Positions 19,401-32,720 of a DNA stretch of 64,000 bases are shown in pieces. The stretch is taken from assembly GCF_021497945.1 (NCBI RefSeq), contig NZ_CP046524.1:469501-533500 (forward strand). The letters are read 5' to 3'. The notes beneath the pieces are model-generated. The model did no database searches, was not told the origin of the DNA, and saw only the letters and a list, made by a program, of their open reading frames with translations. Every line of letters starts with the position of its first letter. Position 1 is the first letter of the stretch. The position numbers and the translations under genes are program-made. Origin of the DNA: Streptococcus oralis. GTDB taxonomy: Bacteria; Bacillota; Bacilli; Lactobacillales; Streptococcaceae.

Positions 19401-21416
19401 ATGAATCTACACCAACCCTTGCATGTCTTGCCTGGTGTGGGACCAAAGTCAGCAGAGAAATACGCCAAACTAGGAATTGAAAACTTGCAAGACCTCTTGC
19501 TCTACTTTCCTTTCCGTTACGAAGATTTCAAGACCAAGCAGGTCCTAGACCTGGAAGACGGCGAAAAGGCTGTCCTGTCTGGTCAAGTCGTGACTCCTGC
19601 CAGTGTCCAGTATTATGGTTTTAAGCGCAATCGCCTGCGTTTTAGTCTCAAGCAGGGAGAAGTTGTTTTTGCGGTGAACTTCTTTAACCAACCCTACCTA
19701 GCTGACAAGATTGAACTAGGCGCAACTCTAGCCGTTTTTGGTAAGTGGGACCGTGCTAAGGCTAGTCTGACAGGGATGAAGGTCCTAGCTCAGGTAGAAG
19801 ATGACCTCCAGCCGGTCTATCGTCTGGCTCAAGGAATCAGTCAGGCCAGTTTGGTCAAGGTTATCAAGACAGCCTTTGATCAGGGCCTGGATCTCTTGAT
19901 AGAGGAAAATCTGCCCCAGTCTTTACTGGATAAATACAAACTCATGTCCCGTTGCCAGGCTGTCCGCGCTATGCATTTTCCTAAGGATTTGGCAGAATAC
20001 AAGCAGGCCCTTCGTCGGATCAAATTTGAGGAACTCTTTTATTTTCAAATGCAGTTGCAGTCACTCAAGTCTGAAAATAGAGTTCAGGGAAGCGGTCTGG
20101 TTCTGAATTGGTCTCAAGAAAAAGTGTCGGCTGTTAAAGAAAGTCTGCCTTTCGCCCTGACCCGAGCTCAGGAAAAGAGTCTGCAGGAAATATTGACCGA
20201 CATGAAGTCCGACCATCACATGAATCGTCTCCTACAAGGAGATGTAGGGAGCGGAAAGACAGTTGTTGCAGGTCTAGCTATGTATGCTACTGTTACGGCT
20301 GGCTACCAGGCTGCCCTCATGGTACCGACAGAAATCCTAGCAGAGCAACACTTTGAGAGTTTACAGAACCTTTTTCCGGACTTAAAACTCGCTCTCTTGA
20401 CAGGTTCCTTGAAAGCTGCAGAAAAAAGAGAAGTCTTGGAGACCATTGCCAAGGGTGAGGCCGACTTTATTATCGGAACACACGCTCTGATACAAGATGG
20501 AGTAGATTATGCTCGTCTTGGTTTGATTATCATCGATGAGCAGCACCGTTTTGGTGTGGGGCAAAGGCGTATTTTGCGGGAAAAAGGCGACAATCCAGAC
20601 GTTCTCATGATGACGGCGACTCCCATTCCACGGACGCTGGCTATCACAGCCTTTGGCGATATGGATGTTTCCATTATCGACCAGATGCCAGCAGGGCGGA
20701 AGCCCATTGTGACTCGCTGGATTAAGCATGAGCAGCTGCCTCAGGTCTTGACTTGGTTAGAGGGGGAAATCCAAAAAGGTTCCCAAGCCTACGTTATCTC
20801 TCCCCTGATCGAAGAATCTGAAGCTCTGGACTTGAAAAATGCCATTGCCTTATCGGAGGAGTTGACAGCTCATTTTGCTGGCAAGGCAGAGGTTGCTTTG
20901 CTACATGGTAAGATGAAGAGTGATGAAAAAGACCAGATTATGCAGGAGTTCAAAGAGAAAAAAACGGATATTCTGGTTTCGACGACGGTTATCGAGGTTG
21001 GGGTTAATGTTCCCAATGCGACTGTCATGATTATCATGGATGCCGATCGCTTCGGTCTCAGTCAGCTTCACCAGCTCAGAGGTCGTGTTGGTCGGGGGGA
21101 CAAGCAGTCCTATGCCGTTCTCGTTGCTAATCCCAAGACGGACTCTGGGAAGGATCGCATGCGCATCATGACAGAAACCACCAATGGATTTGTCCTTGCT
21201 GAAGAAGATTTGAAAATGCGCGGATCGGGTGAGATTTTTGGAACCAGACAGTCAGGCCTACCAGAGTTCCAAGTGGCGGATATTATCGAAGATTTTCCGA
21301 TTTTAGAAGAAGCTAGAAAGGTTGCCAGCTACATTAGTTCAATAGAAGGTTGGAAAGAGGATCTAGAATGGCGCATGATTGCTCTTCATCTAGAAAAGAG
21401 AGAACATCTGGATTAA
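19401..21416 (+). CDS. recG: ATP-dependent DNA helicase RecG
   Basis: RecG reverses stalled replication forks and processes recombination intermediates. The protein has 671 residues: an N-terminal OB-fold wedge domain to about residue 230, then SF2 helicase motifs. These include GDVGSGKT (Walker A), DEQHRFG (DExH), MTATPIPRT and the C-terminal RGRVGRG. AAGGAGTGG precedes the ATG at 19401. It is the last gene of the acpS-alr-recG unit. Confidence 0.97.
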   Translation: MNLHQPLHVLPGVGPKSAEKYAKLGIENLQDLLLYFPFRYEDFKTKQVLDLEDGEKAVLSGQVVTPASVQYYGFKRNRLRFSLKQGEVVFAVNFFNQPYLADKIELGATLAVFGKWDRAKASLTGMKVLAQVEDDLQPVYRLAQGISQASLVKVIKTAFDQGLDLLIEENLPQSLLDKYKLMSRCQAVRAMHFPKDLAEYKQALRRIKFEELFYFQMQLQSLKSENRVQGSGLVLNWSQEKVSAVKESLPFALTRAQEKSLQEILTDMKSDHHMNRLLQGDVGSGKTVVAGLAMYATVTAGYQAALMVPTEILAEQHFESLQNLFPDLKLALLTGSLKAAEKREVLETIAKGEADFIIGTHALIQDGVDYARLGLIIIDEQHRFGVGQRRILREKGDNPDVLMMTATPIPRTLAITAFGDMDVSIIDQMPAGRKPIVTRWIKHEQLPQVLTWLEGEIQKGSQAYVISPLIEESEALDLKNAIALSEELTAHFAGKAEVALLHGKMKSDEKDQIMQEFKEKKTDILVSTTVIEVGVNVPNATVMIIMDADRFGLSQLHQLRGRVGRGDKQSYAVLVANPKTDSGKDRMRIMTETTNGFVLAEEDLKMRGSGEIFGTRQSGLPEFQVADIIEDFPILEEARKVASYISSIEGWKEDLEWRMIALHLEKREHLD

Positions 21417-21498
21417 GCCTTTTCTAAGAAATCTATAAGCTAGCTTTTAGGTTTGGGTCTTATACTAGAGTCATCAAAAAGAAACGAGGACTCACACA

Positions 21499-21570
21499 TG
21501 ACTATTAAAGTAACCTACCAAAAGAAATTCCAAACCGTCAAACTAGAGAAAGGAGCTAGCACCTATTGAT
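21499..21570 (+). pseudogene. Micro-ORF, possible remnant of a small gene
   Basis: A 23-codon frame (MTIKVTYQKKFQTVKLEKGA and three more residues) follows a GAGG site and ends in TGA just before a terminator. It may be the 5' remnant of a small gene, since the start looks protein-like and promoter-like spacing exists upstream. No family is recognised, and it could equally be non-coding. Confidence 0.3.
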
Positions 21571-21576
21571 ACACAG

Positions 21577-21603
21577 AGAGCGGAAACGCTCTTTTTATTT
21601 TTA
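21577..21603 (+). terminator. Terminator upstream of axe1
   Basis: AGAGCG, loop GAAA, CGCTCT, then TTTTATTTTT. Confidence 0.85.
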
Positions 21604-21660
21604 AAACTACTTTCAGACGATAGGTTTGAGGAAAGAGAATCTAAAATCACTTTCTATTTA
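21601..21660 (+). promoter_or_regulatory. NanR-type operator region of axe1
   Basis: TTAAAACTACTTTCAG at 21601-21616 matches the palindrome seen upstream of the sialidase, nanE and lyase genes. A weaker second site (TCTATT core) lies about 42 nt after it. A promoter candidate TTGCAT (21671-21676), 17 nt, TAGAGT (21694-21699) begins 55 nt after the first site. Confidence 0.6.
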
Positions 21661-21733
21661 GCATTCTTTCTTGCATTGCTTTCCTAGATATGCTAGAGTT
21701 ATGATAGCGATTACAAAACTAAAGGAGCAAGCT

Positions 21734-22714
21734 ATGAAACATCCAGCTTTGTTAGAAGAAATCAAGACCTATCTAGGAAGGGATGAGGTTCCAGAAGACT
21801 TTGATGCTTTCTGGGATGAAGAAGTCAAAAAGGTTTCATCTCTTCCTGCCTACCAGTTGGAAGAGCGCGATTTTCACATTCCGCAGGTTAAGTGCTATGA
21901 ACTAAGGTTTGAAGGGACGAATGGAGGAAGAGTCTATGCACGAGTCGTCCTTCCAAAAAGTGAGGAGAAAGTTCCGCTAATCTTCCACTTCCATGGCTAT
22001 ATGGGACGTGGATGGGACTGGGCCGATATGCTGGCCTTTACCGTGGCTGGTTACGGTGTTGTTTCCATGGACGTTCGTGGCCAGTCGGGCTATTCGCAAG
22101 ACTGCTCGCGCTCTCCACTAGGAAATACGGTCAAGGGACATATTATCCGTGGTGCTGTTGAAGGTAAGGATCATCTCTTTTATAAGGATGTCTATCTGGA
22201 TATATACCAGTTGATTGAAATTCTTGCTAGTCTGCCTCAGGTGGATGAGAAGCGACTTTCTAGCTATGGTGCTTCACAAGGAGGGGCTTTAGCTCTGGTC
22301 GCAGCAGCGCTCAATCCTCGAATTCAGCGAACAGTTGCCATCTATCCTTTCTTGTCAGACTTTAGACGAGTGCTTGAGATTGGCAATACCAGTGAAGCCT
22401 ATGACGAACTTTTCCGTTACTTCAAGTTTCACGATCCCTTCCATGAAACAGAGGAGGAAATCATGGCGACCCTTGCCTATATCGATGTGAAAAATCTTGC
22501 CCATCGCATTCAAGGTGAGGTCAAGATGATTACGGGCTTGGATGACGACGTCTGCTATCCTATTACCCAGTTTGCGATTTACAACCGTCTGACCTGTGAT
22601 AAGGCTTATCGAATCATGCCTGAGTATGCTCATGAAGCCATGAATGTTTTTGTCAATGACCAGGTTTATAACTGGCTCTGTGGCAGTGAGATTCCTTTTA
22701 AGTACGTAAGATAA
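21734..22714 (+). CDS. axe1: Acetyl xylan esterase / cephalosporin-C deacetylase family
   Basis: This 326-residue alpha/beta hydrolase belongs to carbohydrate esterase family 7. The nucleophile is S181 in GASQGG, the acid is in GLDDDVCYP, and the histidine is in YAHEAMN. It has no signal peptide, so it acts in the cytoplasm. Family enzymes remove acetyl groups from small acetylated sugars. Here it sits next to the sialidase gene and shares the nan operator pattern. A role in de-O-acetylating imported sialic acid or glycan sugars is plausible (inference). The start at 21734 follows GGAGCAAG. Confidence 0.92.
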   Translation: MKHPALLEEIKTYLGRDEVPEDFDAFWDEEVKKVSSLPAYQLEERDFHIPQVKCYELRFEGTNGGRVYARVVLPKSEEKVPLIFHFHGYMGRGWDWADMLAFTVAGYGVVSMDVRGQSGYSQDCSRSPLGNTVKGHIIRGAVEGKDHLFYKDVYLDIYQLIEILASLPQVDEKRLSSYGASQGGALALVAAALNPRIQRTVAIYPFLSDFRRVLEIGNTSEAYDELFRYFKFHDPFHETEEEIMATLAYIDVKNLAHRIQGEVKMITGLDDDVCYPITQFAIYNRLTCDKAYRIMPEYAHEAMNVFVNDQVYNWLCGSEIPFKYVR

Positions 22715-22721
22715 TGAATGA

Positions 22722-22746
22722 GAGAGCCCAGGAGCTCTCCTTTTTA
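22722..22746 (+). terminator. Terminator after axe1
   Basis: GAGAGC, loop CCAGGA, GCTCTC, then CTTTTT. Confidence 0.82.
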
Positions 22747-22756
22747 TGTCCAAAAC

Positions 22757-22856
22757 CTGAAAGTACTTTTAGAAAATTTAAAATATTAAAATATACTTAA
22801 AAGTAAAATCTATTCTGTGGGAACACAGATATAAATATAAGACTTTATTGTATAAT
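22757..22856 (+). promoter_or_regulatory. NanR-type operator and promoter of the sialidase gene
   Basis: CTGAAAGTACTTTTAG at 22757-22772, with a second site (GTAAAATCTATTCT) at 22803-22816. A good -10 TATAAT at 22851-22856 has only GATATA at the -35 position (22828-22833), 56 nt after the first site. A strong -10 with a poor -35 is what an activator-dependent promoter looks like. Confidence 0.65.
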
Positions 22857-26659
<3,803 letters not shown>

Positions 26660-26700
26660 GAGAATAATTTTAATCATTTGGCTTTGTAAAATTAGAAGGA

Positions 26701-26735
26701 GATAGTAGGTTTTTCAGCCTGCTATCTTTTTCTTT
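26701..26735 (+). terminator. Terminator after the sialidase gene
   Basis: GATAGTAGG, loop TTTTTCAG, CCTGCTATC, then TTTTTCTTT. Confidence 0.85.
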
Positions 26736-26771
26736 CGGTTCAAGGTGTGCTAATAAGAAATTCTAAGATAT

Positions 26772-26871
26772 CTGAAACTACTTTCAGGATAGTCTGTTCT
26801 ATAAAATAGTTTTGAAACTGAAATCTATTCTACCATAAGCTATTGAAAGCGCTTAACAAATGATATATAAT
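26772..26871 (+). promoter_or_regulatory. NanR-type operator, cre and promoter of nanE-satABC
   Basis: The palindrome CTGAAACTACTTTCAG is at 26772-26787, and GAAACTGAAATCTATTCT starts 42 nt later at 26814. The promoter is TTGAAA (26843-26848), 17 nt, TATAAT (26866-26871). The cre site TTGAAAGCGCTTAACA (26843-26858) covers the -35 box and spacer, so CcpA would block polymerase binding. Confidence 0.78.
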
Positions 26872-26904
26872 AAGCCCATAAGAACAAGAAAGGGAGGAAA
26901 GAGG

Positions 26905-27603
26905 ATGCCACAGATTAGCAAAGAAGCCTTGATTGAACAAATCAAAGATGGAATCATTGTCTCTTGCCAGGCACTTCCTCATGAACCGCTTTATACAGAA
27001 GCGGGAGGGGTTATCCCCTTGCTAGTCAAAGCGGCTGAGCAAGGTGGAGCAGTCGGTATCCGAGCAAACAGTGTTCGTGATATCAAGGAGATCAAGGAGG
27101 TTACGAAACTCCCGATTATCGGGATCATCAAACGTGACTATCCGCCACAGGAGCCATTCATTACAGCGACTATGAAAGAAGTTGATGAGTTGGCTGAACT
27201 AGACATTGAGGTTATTGCTCTGGATTGTACCAAACGTGAACGTTACGACGGTTTGGAAATTCAGGACTTCATCCGACAAGTCAAAGAAAAGTATCCAGAT
27301 CAACTTTTAATGGCTGATACCAGTACTTTTGAAGAAGGGCTAGCAGCAGTCGAAGCAGGGATTGATTTTGTGGGAACAACCCTATCAGGTTACACTTCTT
27401 ATAGTCCAAAAGTAGATGGTCCAGACTTTGAACTAATCAAAAAACTTTGTGAAGCAGGAGTGGATGTCATCGCTGAAGGGAAAATTCATACACCTGAACA
27501 AGCCAAACAAATCCTTGAATATGGGGTGCGAGGCATCGTTGTTGGTGGAGCGATTACTAGACCAAAAGAGATTACGGAGCGCTTTGTTGCCGGTCTTAAA
27601 TAA
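26905..27603 (+). CDS. nanE: N-acetylmannosamine-6-phosphate 2-epimerase
   Basis: NanE converts ManNAc-6-P to GlcNAc-6-P in sialic acid catabolism. The 232-residue TIM-barrel protein has [18 protein letters not shown] near the N-terminus, a catalytic lysine segment ([10 protein letters not shown]), and the C-terminal phosphate-binding part [12 protein letters not shown] and [11 protein letters not shown]. The ATG at 26905 follows GGGAGGAAAG. It is the first gene of the unit with the ABC importer. Confidence 0.96.
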   Translation: MPQISKEALIEQIKDGIIVSCQALPHEPLYTEAGGVIPLLVKAAEQGGAVGIRANSVRDIKEIKEVTKLPIIGIIKRDYPPQEPFITATMKEVDELAELDIEVIALDCTKRERYDGLEIQDFIRQVKEKYPDQLLMADTSTFEEGLAAVEAGIDFVGTTLSGYTSYSPKVDGPDFELIKKLCEAGVDVIAEGKIHTPEQAKQILEYGVRGIVVGGAITRPKEITERFVAGLK

Positions 27604-27633
27604 CACAATCTCAAAAAAGAGGAGAGTGGTTGA

Positions 27634-29046
<1,413 letters not shown>

Positions 29047-29064
29047 GCGCTAAGTCAGATTGAT

Positions 29065-29116
29065 TCCCCCCTTTTCCCTGTGCACTATGGTGTAAGAAAA
29101 GGGGGACTTTTGTTTG
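29065..29116 (+). terminator. Intra-operon hairpin / partial terminator
   Basis: CCCCCTTTTC pairs with GAAAAGGGGG across a loop of about 24 nt; the tail is only CTTTTGTTT. It would reduce, not stop, transcription into the permeases. High-level binding-protein synthesis with fewer permeases fits this arrangement. Confidence 0.7.
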
Positions 29117-29244
29117 AAATGGTAGGAACTGTCACGAAATTAAAATGAAGTTCTTACATAAGCGAATCTTAAAAAATTTCATTTTGATTTTAAAACAGTT
29201 CAAGAAAATCAAAAACTATTCTATTTGAAAGAGAGGTGCCGACT

Positions 29245-30132
29245 GTGAAAGTCAATAAAATTCGTATGCGGGAAACAGTGATTTCCTACGCTTTCCTAGC
29301 ACCAGTGTTATTCTTCTTTGTCATCTTTGTCTTGGCTCCTATGATTATGGGATTCATTACAAGTTTCTTTAACTACTCCATGACTAAATTTGAGTTTGTG
29401 GGCTTGGACAACTACATTCGCATGTTTAAAGACCCTGTCTTTATGAAGTCTTTGATCAATACCGTTATCCTGGTTATTGGATCTGTTCCGATTGTGGTTC
29501 TCTTCTCTCTCTTTGTAGCATCTCAAACCTATCATCAAAATGCCATTGCCCGTTCTTTCTATCGTTTCGTCTTCTTCCTTCCTGTAGTTACAGGTAGTGT
29601 TGCCGTAACGGTTGTATGGAAATGGATCTATGACCCCCTATCAGGGATTCTAAACTTTGTCCTTAAGTCAAGCCATATCATCAGCCAAAACATTTCTTGG
29701 CTGGGTGACAAAAACTGGGCTTTGCTAGCGATTATGATTATCCTTTTGACAACATCTGTTGGTCAACCGATTATCCTTTATATCGCTGCCATGGGAAATA
29801 TTGACAACTCACTTGTTGAAGCAGCGCGTGTTGACGGTGCGACTGAATTCCAAGTCTTCTGGAAGATCAAATGGCCTAGCCTTCTTCCAACAACCCTTTA
29901 CATCGCGATCATCACAACCATCAACTCATTCCAATGTTTTGCCTTGATTCAGCTCTTGACTTCTGGTGGTCCAAACTATTCAACAAGTACACTGATGTAC
30001 TATCTTTACGAAAAAGCCTTCCAATTGACAGAGTACGGCTATGCAAATACCATCGGTGTCTTCTTGGCAGTGATGATTGCCATTGTCAGCTTTGCTCAAT
30101 TCAAGATCCTCGGAAACGACGTAGAATACTAA
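29245..30132 (+). CDS. satB: Sialic acid ABC transporter permease
   Basis: This 295-residue MalF-type permease has six predicted membrane helices and an EAA loop (EAARVDGATEFQVFWKIKWP) that docks with the ATPase. I start it at the GTG at 29245 (MKVNKIRMRETV). A GTG nine bases earlier lies right behind the GAGAGG ribosome site, too close to be used. It is preceded by a leaky hairpin after satA. It is probably cotranscribed with satA and satC. Confidence 0.92.
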   Translation: MKVNKIRMRETVISYAFLAPVLFFFVIFVLAPMIMGFITSFFNYSMTKFEFVGLDNYIRMFKDPVFMKSLINTVILVIGSVPIVVLFSLFVASQTYHQNAIARSFYRFVFFLPVVTGSVAVTVVWKWIYDPLSGILNFVLKSSHIISQNISWLGDKNWALLAIMIILLTTSVGQPIILYIAAMGNIDNSLVEAARVDGATEFQVFWKIKWPSLLPTTLYIAIITTINSFQCFALIQLLTSGGPNYSTSTLMYYLYEKAFQLTEYGYANTIGVFLAVMIAIVSFAQFKILGNDVEY

Positions 30133-30147
30133 AGAAAGGAGACAGTT

Positions 30148-30987
30148 ATGCAACCTACACAAAAGAAACCCTTAACAGCTTTCACTGTTATTTCAACGAT
30201 TATCTTGCTCTTGTTGACCGTGCTGTTCATCTTTCCATTCTACTGGATCTTGACAGGGGCCTTCAAATCACAGCCTGATACCATTATGATTCCGCCACAG
30301 TGGTTCCCTAAAATGCCAACCATGGAGAACTTCCAACAACTCATGGTGCAAAACCCTGCTATGCAGTGGATGTGGAACTCTGTATTTATCTCACTGGTAA
30401 CCATGTTCTTAGTCTGTGCAACCTCTTCCCTAGCAGGTTATGTCTTGGCTAAAAAACGTTTCTATGGTCAACGCATCCTCTTTGCAGTCTTTATCGCTGC
30501 CATGGCACTTCCAAAACAAGTTGTCCTTGTACCATTGGTACGTATCGTCAACTTCATGGGAATTCACGATACACTTTGGGCAGTTATCTTGCCTTTGATC
30601 GGATGGCCATTCGGTGTCTTCCTGATGAAACAATTCAGTGAAAATATCCCTACAGAATTGCTTGAATCAGCAAAAATCGACGGTTGTGGTGAGATTCGTA
30701 CCTTCTGGAGCGTAGCCTTTCCTATCGTGAAACCAGGATTTGCAGCCCTTGCGATCTTTACCTTCATCAATACTTGGAACGACTACTTCATGCAGTTGGT
30801 TATGTTGACTTCACGTCAAAACTTGACTATCTCACTCGGGGTTGCGACCATGCAGGCCGAAATGGCAACCAACTATGGTTTGATCATGGCAGGTGCAGCT
30901 CTTGCAGCCGTGCCAATCGTAACCGTCTTCCTTGTCTTCCAAAAATCCTTCACTCAAGGGATTACTATGGGAGCGGTCAAAGGTTAA
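30148..30987 (+). CDS. satC: Sialic acid ABC transporter permease
   Basis: This 279-residue MalG-type inner-membrane permease has six membrane helices and the EAA-type loop ESAKIDGCGEIRTFWSVAFP. It forms the translocation pore with satB. It starts 15 nt after satB with AAAGGAGA upstream. A degenerate BOX-like repeat begins right after the stop codon. Confidence 0.93.
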   Translation: MQPTQKKPLTAFTVISTIILLLLTVLFIFPFYWILTGAFKSQPDTIMIPPQWFPKMPTMENFQQLMVQNPAMQWMWNSVFISLVTMFLVCATSSLAGYVLAKKRFYGQRILFAVFIAAMALPKQVVLVPLVRIVNFMGIHDTLWAVILPLIGWPFGVFLMKQFSENIPTELLESAKIDGCGEIRTFWSVAFPIVKPGFAALAIFTFINTWNDYFMQLVMLTSRQNLTISLGVATMQAEMATNYGLIMAGAALAAVPIVTVFLVFQKSFTQGITMGAVKG

Positions 30988-31093
30988 GGCCTTGCGAAAA
31001 TCGAGTTTAAACGACGTTAGCGTTACTTTGCCATACTTAAGTATTGCCTGGGGTTAGCTTCCTAGTTTCTTCTTCGATTTTCGTTGAGTATAA
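30988..31093 (+). repeat. Degenerate BOX element (boxA + boxC, no boxB)
   Basis: The left part resembles boxA (GCGAAAATC, GACGTTAGCGTTACTTTGCC) and the right part matches boxC (GGTTAGCTTCCTAGTTT, then GATTTTCGTTGAGTATA). The length of about 106 nt fits boxA+boxC. It is diverged compared with the BOX at 35982-36136. Confidence 0.65.
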
Positions 31094-31103
31094 GAGAATA
31101 CAG

Positions 31104-31172
31104 AGTTATAAGTGTCTACAAAATGGAGAGTATGCAGTTACTTCGTGAAGTTTTGTTAGACACTTATAAACT
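31104..31172. repeat. 69-nt imperfect palindrome
   Basis: TTATAAGTGTCTA.CAAAA (31106-31123) pairs with TTTTGTTAGACACTTATAA (31151-31169), with ACTTCGTGAAGT as a small hairpin inside. It looks like a small mobile repeat or a structured RNA segment. Family not recognised. Confidence 0.55.
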
Positions 31173-31225
31173 TAAGAATGAACTCTTTTCATGATACTAG
31201 TTAGAGTAGGTTCGTTTTATGGTGG

Positions 31226-31377
31226 CTATTTCCCGCTTTAGTGGTATCTAAGATAAGCATCTTACGCTTATCTTAGACGGAATTTTTGAGACTGACGATG
31301 AAAGAGCAAAGGGCTCAAAAATTAGGAATGAAATTCCGAAGGAATTTGCTTCCGTCCGCACTTTTATAGGGAAATAG
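31226..31377. repeat. 152-nt multi-branched palindromic element upstream of nanQ
   Basis: The outer arms CTATTTCCC (31226-31234) and GGGAAATAG (31369-31377) enclose a perfect 12-bp hairpin (TCTAAGATAAGC/GCTTATCTTAGA, 31247-31277), a 10-bp stem (AATTTTTGAG/CTCAAAAATT, 31281-31323) and an imperfect stem (GGAATGAAATTCC/GGAATTTGCTTCC, 31325-31353). GACGGAA and TTCCGTC offer an alternative helix. It may be a non-autonomous mobile element or a structured RNA. Confidence 0.6.
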
Positions 31378-31432
31378 AGAAAGGATGATTCGGAACTGAA
31401 AAATAGGAACTATCAGAAACGAAGGAAATAGT

Positions 31433-31885
31433 ATGATTTTTGACGATTTAAAAAATATCACCTTTTACAAAGGGATTCATCTCAATCTAGATAAGGCTAT
31501 CGACTATCTCTACCAGCACCGTAAGGATTCTTTCGAACTAGGTAAGTATGAGATTGACGGGGACAAGGTCTTTCTAGTTGTTCAGGAAAATGTCCTCAAT
31601 CAAGCTGAAAATGATCAGTTTGAGCACCATAAACACTATGCAGACTTGCATTTGCTGGTAGAAGGACATGAATACTCGAGCTACGGTTCACGCATCAAAG
31701 ACGAAGCGGTAGCATTTGACGAAGCGAGCGACATTGGCTTTGTCCATTGTCATGAACGATACCCGCTATTGCTGGGTTATCACAATTTTGCGATTTTCTT
31801 CCCAGGAGAACCGCACCAGCCAAATGGCTACGCAGGGATGGAAGAAAAGGTTCGCAAATATCTCTTTAAAATTTTGATTGATTAA
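31433..31885 (+). CDS. nanQ: YhcH/YjgK/YiaL family protein, probable sialic acid anomerase
   Basis: This 150-residue cupin-like protein of the YhcH/YjgK/YiaL family has HHKHYADLHLLVEGHEY and FFPGEPHQPN motifs, whose His and Glu residues bind metal. NanQ accelerates ring opening of sialic acid so the lyase can act. Neighbouring nan genes support this role. It has an unusually long leader containing several palindromic elements, and AAGGAAA precedes the ATG. Confidence 0.85.
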   Translation: MIFDDLKNITFYKGIHLNLDKAIDYLYQHRKDSFELGKYEIDGDKVFLVVQENVLNQAENDQFEHHKHYADLHLLVEGHEYSSYGSRIKDEAVAFDEASDIGFVHCHERYPLLLGYHNFAIFFPGEPHQPNGYAGMEEKVRKYLFKILID

Positions 31886-31905
31886 AAGAATCAGGAGGAG
31901 CAAAC

Positions 31906-32550
31906 ATGGCACAAAAAGGAGTAAGCCTTATCAAGGCAGCATTTGATACAGATAATTTTCTCATGCGTTTCAGTGAGAAGGTCTTGGATATCGTCACAGT
32001 CAATCTTCTTTTTGTCGTCTCTTGTTTGCCCATCGTGACGATTGGAGTGGCGAAAATCAGCCTTTACGAGACCATGTTCGAGATTAAGAGAAGCAGACGG
32101 GTACCAGTCTTTAGAACTTATATAAGGGCCTTCAAGCAAAATCTGAAACTGGGGCTTCAGTTGGGTCTGTTAGAGTTGGGTATTGTGTCATTAAGCTTTC
32201 TAGACCTCTATCTTTTCTGGGGCCAGACAGCCTTGCCTTTCCAGATTGTGAAAGCTATTTGTTTGGGGATTCTCATCTTCCTCACTCTGGTAATGTTGGC
32301 TAGTTATCCCATCGCTGCCCGCTATGATTTGTCTTGGAAAGAAGTGCTGCAAAAAGGGCTTATCTTGGCAAGTTTTAACTTTCCATGGTTCTTCCTCATG
32401 TTAGCCATTCTCTTTCTCATTGTGATGGTTCTTTATCTATCCGCATTCACTCTCCTCTTGGGTGGGTCAGCTTTTATCCTCTTTGGTTTTGGTTTGCTAG
32501 TCTTTCTCCAAGCAGGTTTGATGGAGAAAATCTTCACCAAATACCAGTAG
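31906..32550 (+). CDS. DUF624 (YesL-like) membrane protein
   Basis: This 214-residue protein has about five membrane helices with the DUF624 start DNFLMRFSEKVLDIVTVNLLF. DUF624/YesL proteins commonly sit in carbohydrate ABC transporter operons, but their function is not known. It is 20 nt downstream of nanQ with CAGGAGG before the start. A role in sialic acid uptake is only inferred from context. Confidence 0.85.
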   Translation: MAQKGVSLIKAAFDTDNFLMRFSEKVLDIVTVNLLFVVSCLPIVTIGVAKISLYETMFEIKRSRRVPVFRTYIRAFKQNLKLGLQLGLLELGIVSLSFLDLYLFWGQTALPFQIVKAICLGILIFLTLVMLASYPIAARYDLSWKEVLQKGLILASFNFPWFFLMLAILFLIVMVLYLSAFTLLLGGSAFILFGFGLLVFLQAGLMEKIFTKYQ

Positions 32551-32562
32551 GATGAGGTGTTT

Positions 32563-32662
32563 CTGAAACTACTTTCAATCGTTAAAGTTTCTAAAATACA
32601 AGTAGAAACTAAAATCTAAGTGTATATAAGATATTGAAAGCGGTTTTCACAAGGTGTATACT
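32563..32662 (+). promoter_or_regulatory. NanR-type operator, cre and promoter of the lyase-nanK unit
   Basis: CTGAAACTACTTTCAA is at 32563-32578, and GAAACTAAAATCTAAG starts 42 nt later at 32605. The promoter is TTGAAA (32634-32639), 17 nt, TATACT (32657-32662). The cre TTGAAAGCGGTTTTCA at 32634-32649 overlaps the -35 box. The layout matches the nanE promoter base for base in spacing. Confidence 0.78.
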
Positions 32663-32720
32663 AAACTTGTAAAAAATAGAACTGCTCTCAGCAGAAAAAA
32701 GAAATCTTAGGAGAAAATCT

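Noticed and set aside
30988..31093. RUP (repeat unit of pneumococcus) as the identity of this 106-nt repeat
   Set aside because: The length fits RUP, but the ends and inner blocks match boxA and boxC much better.
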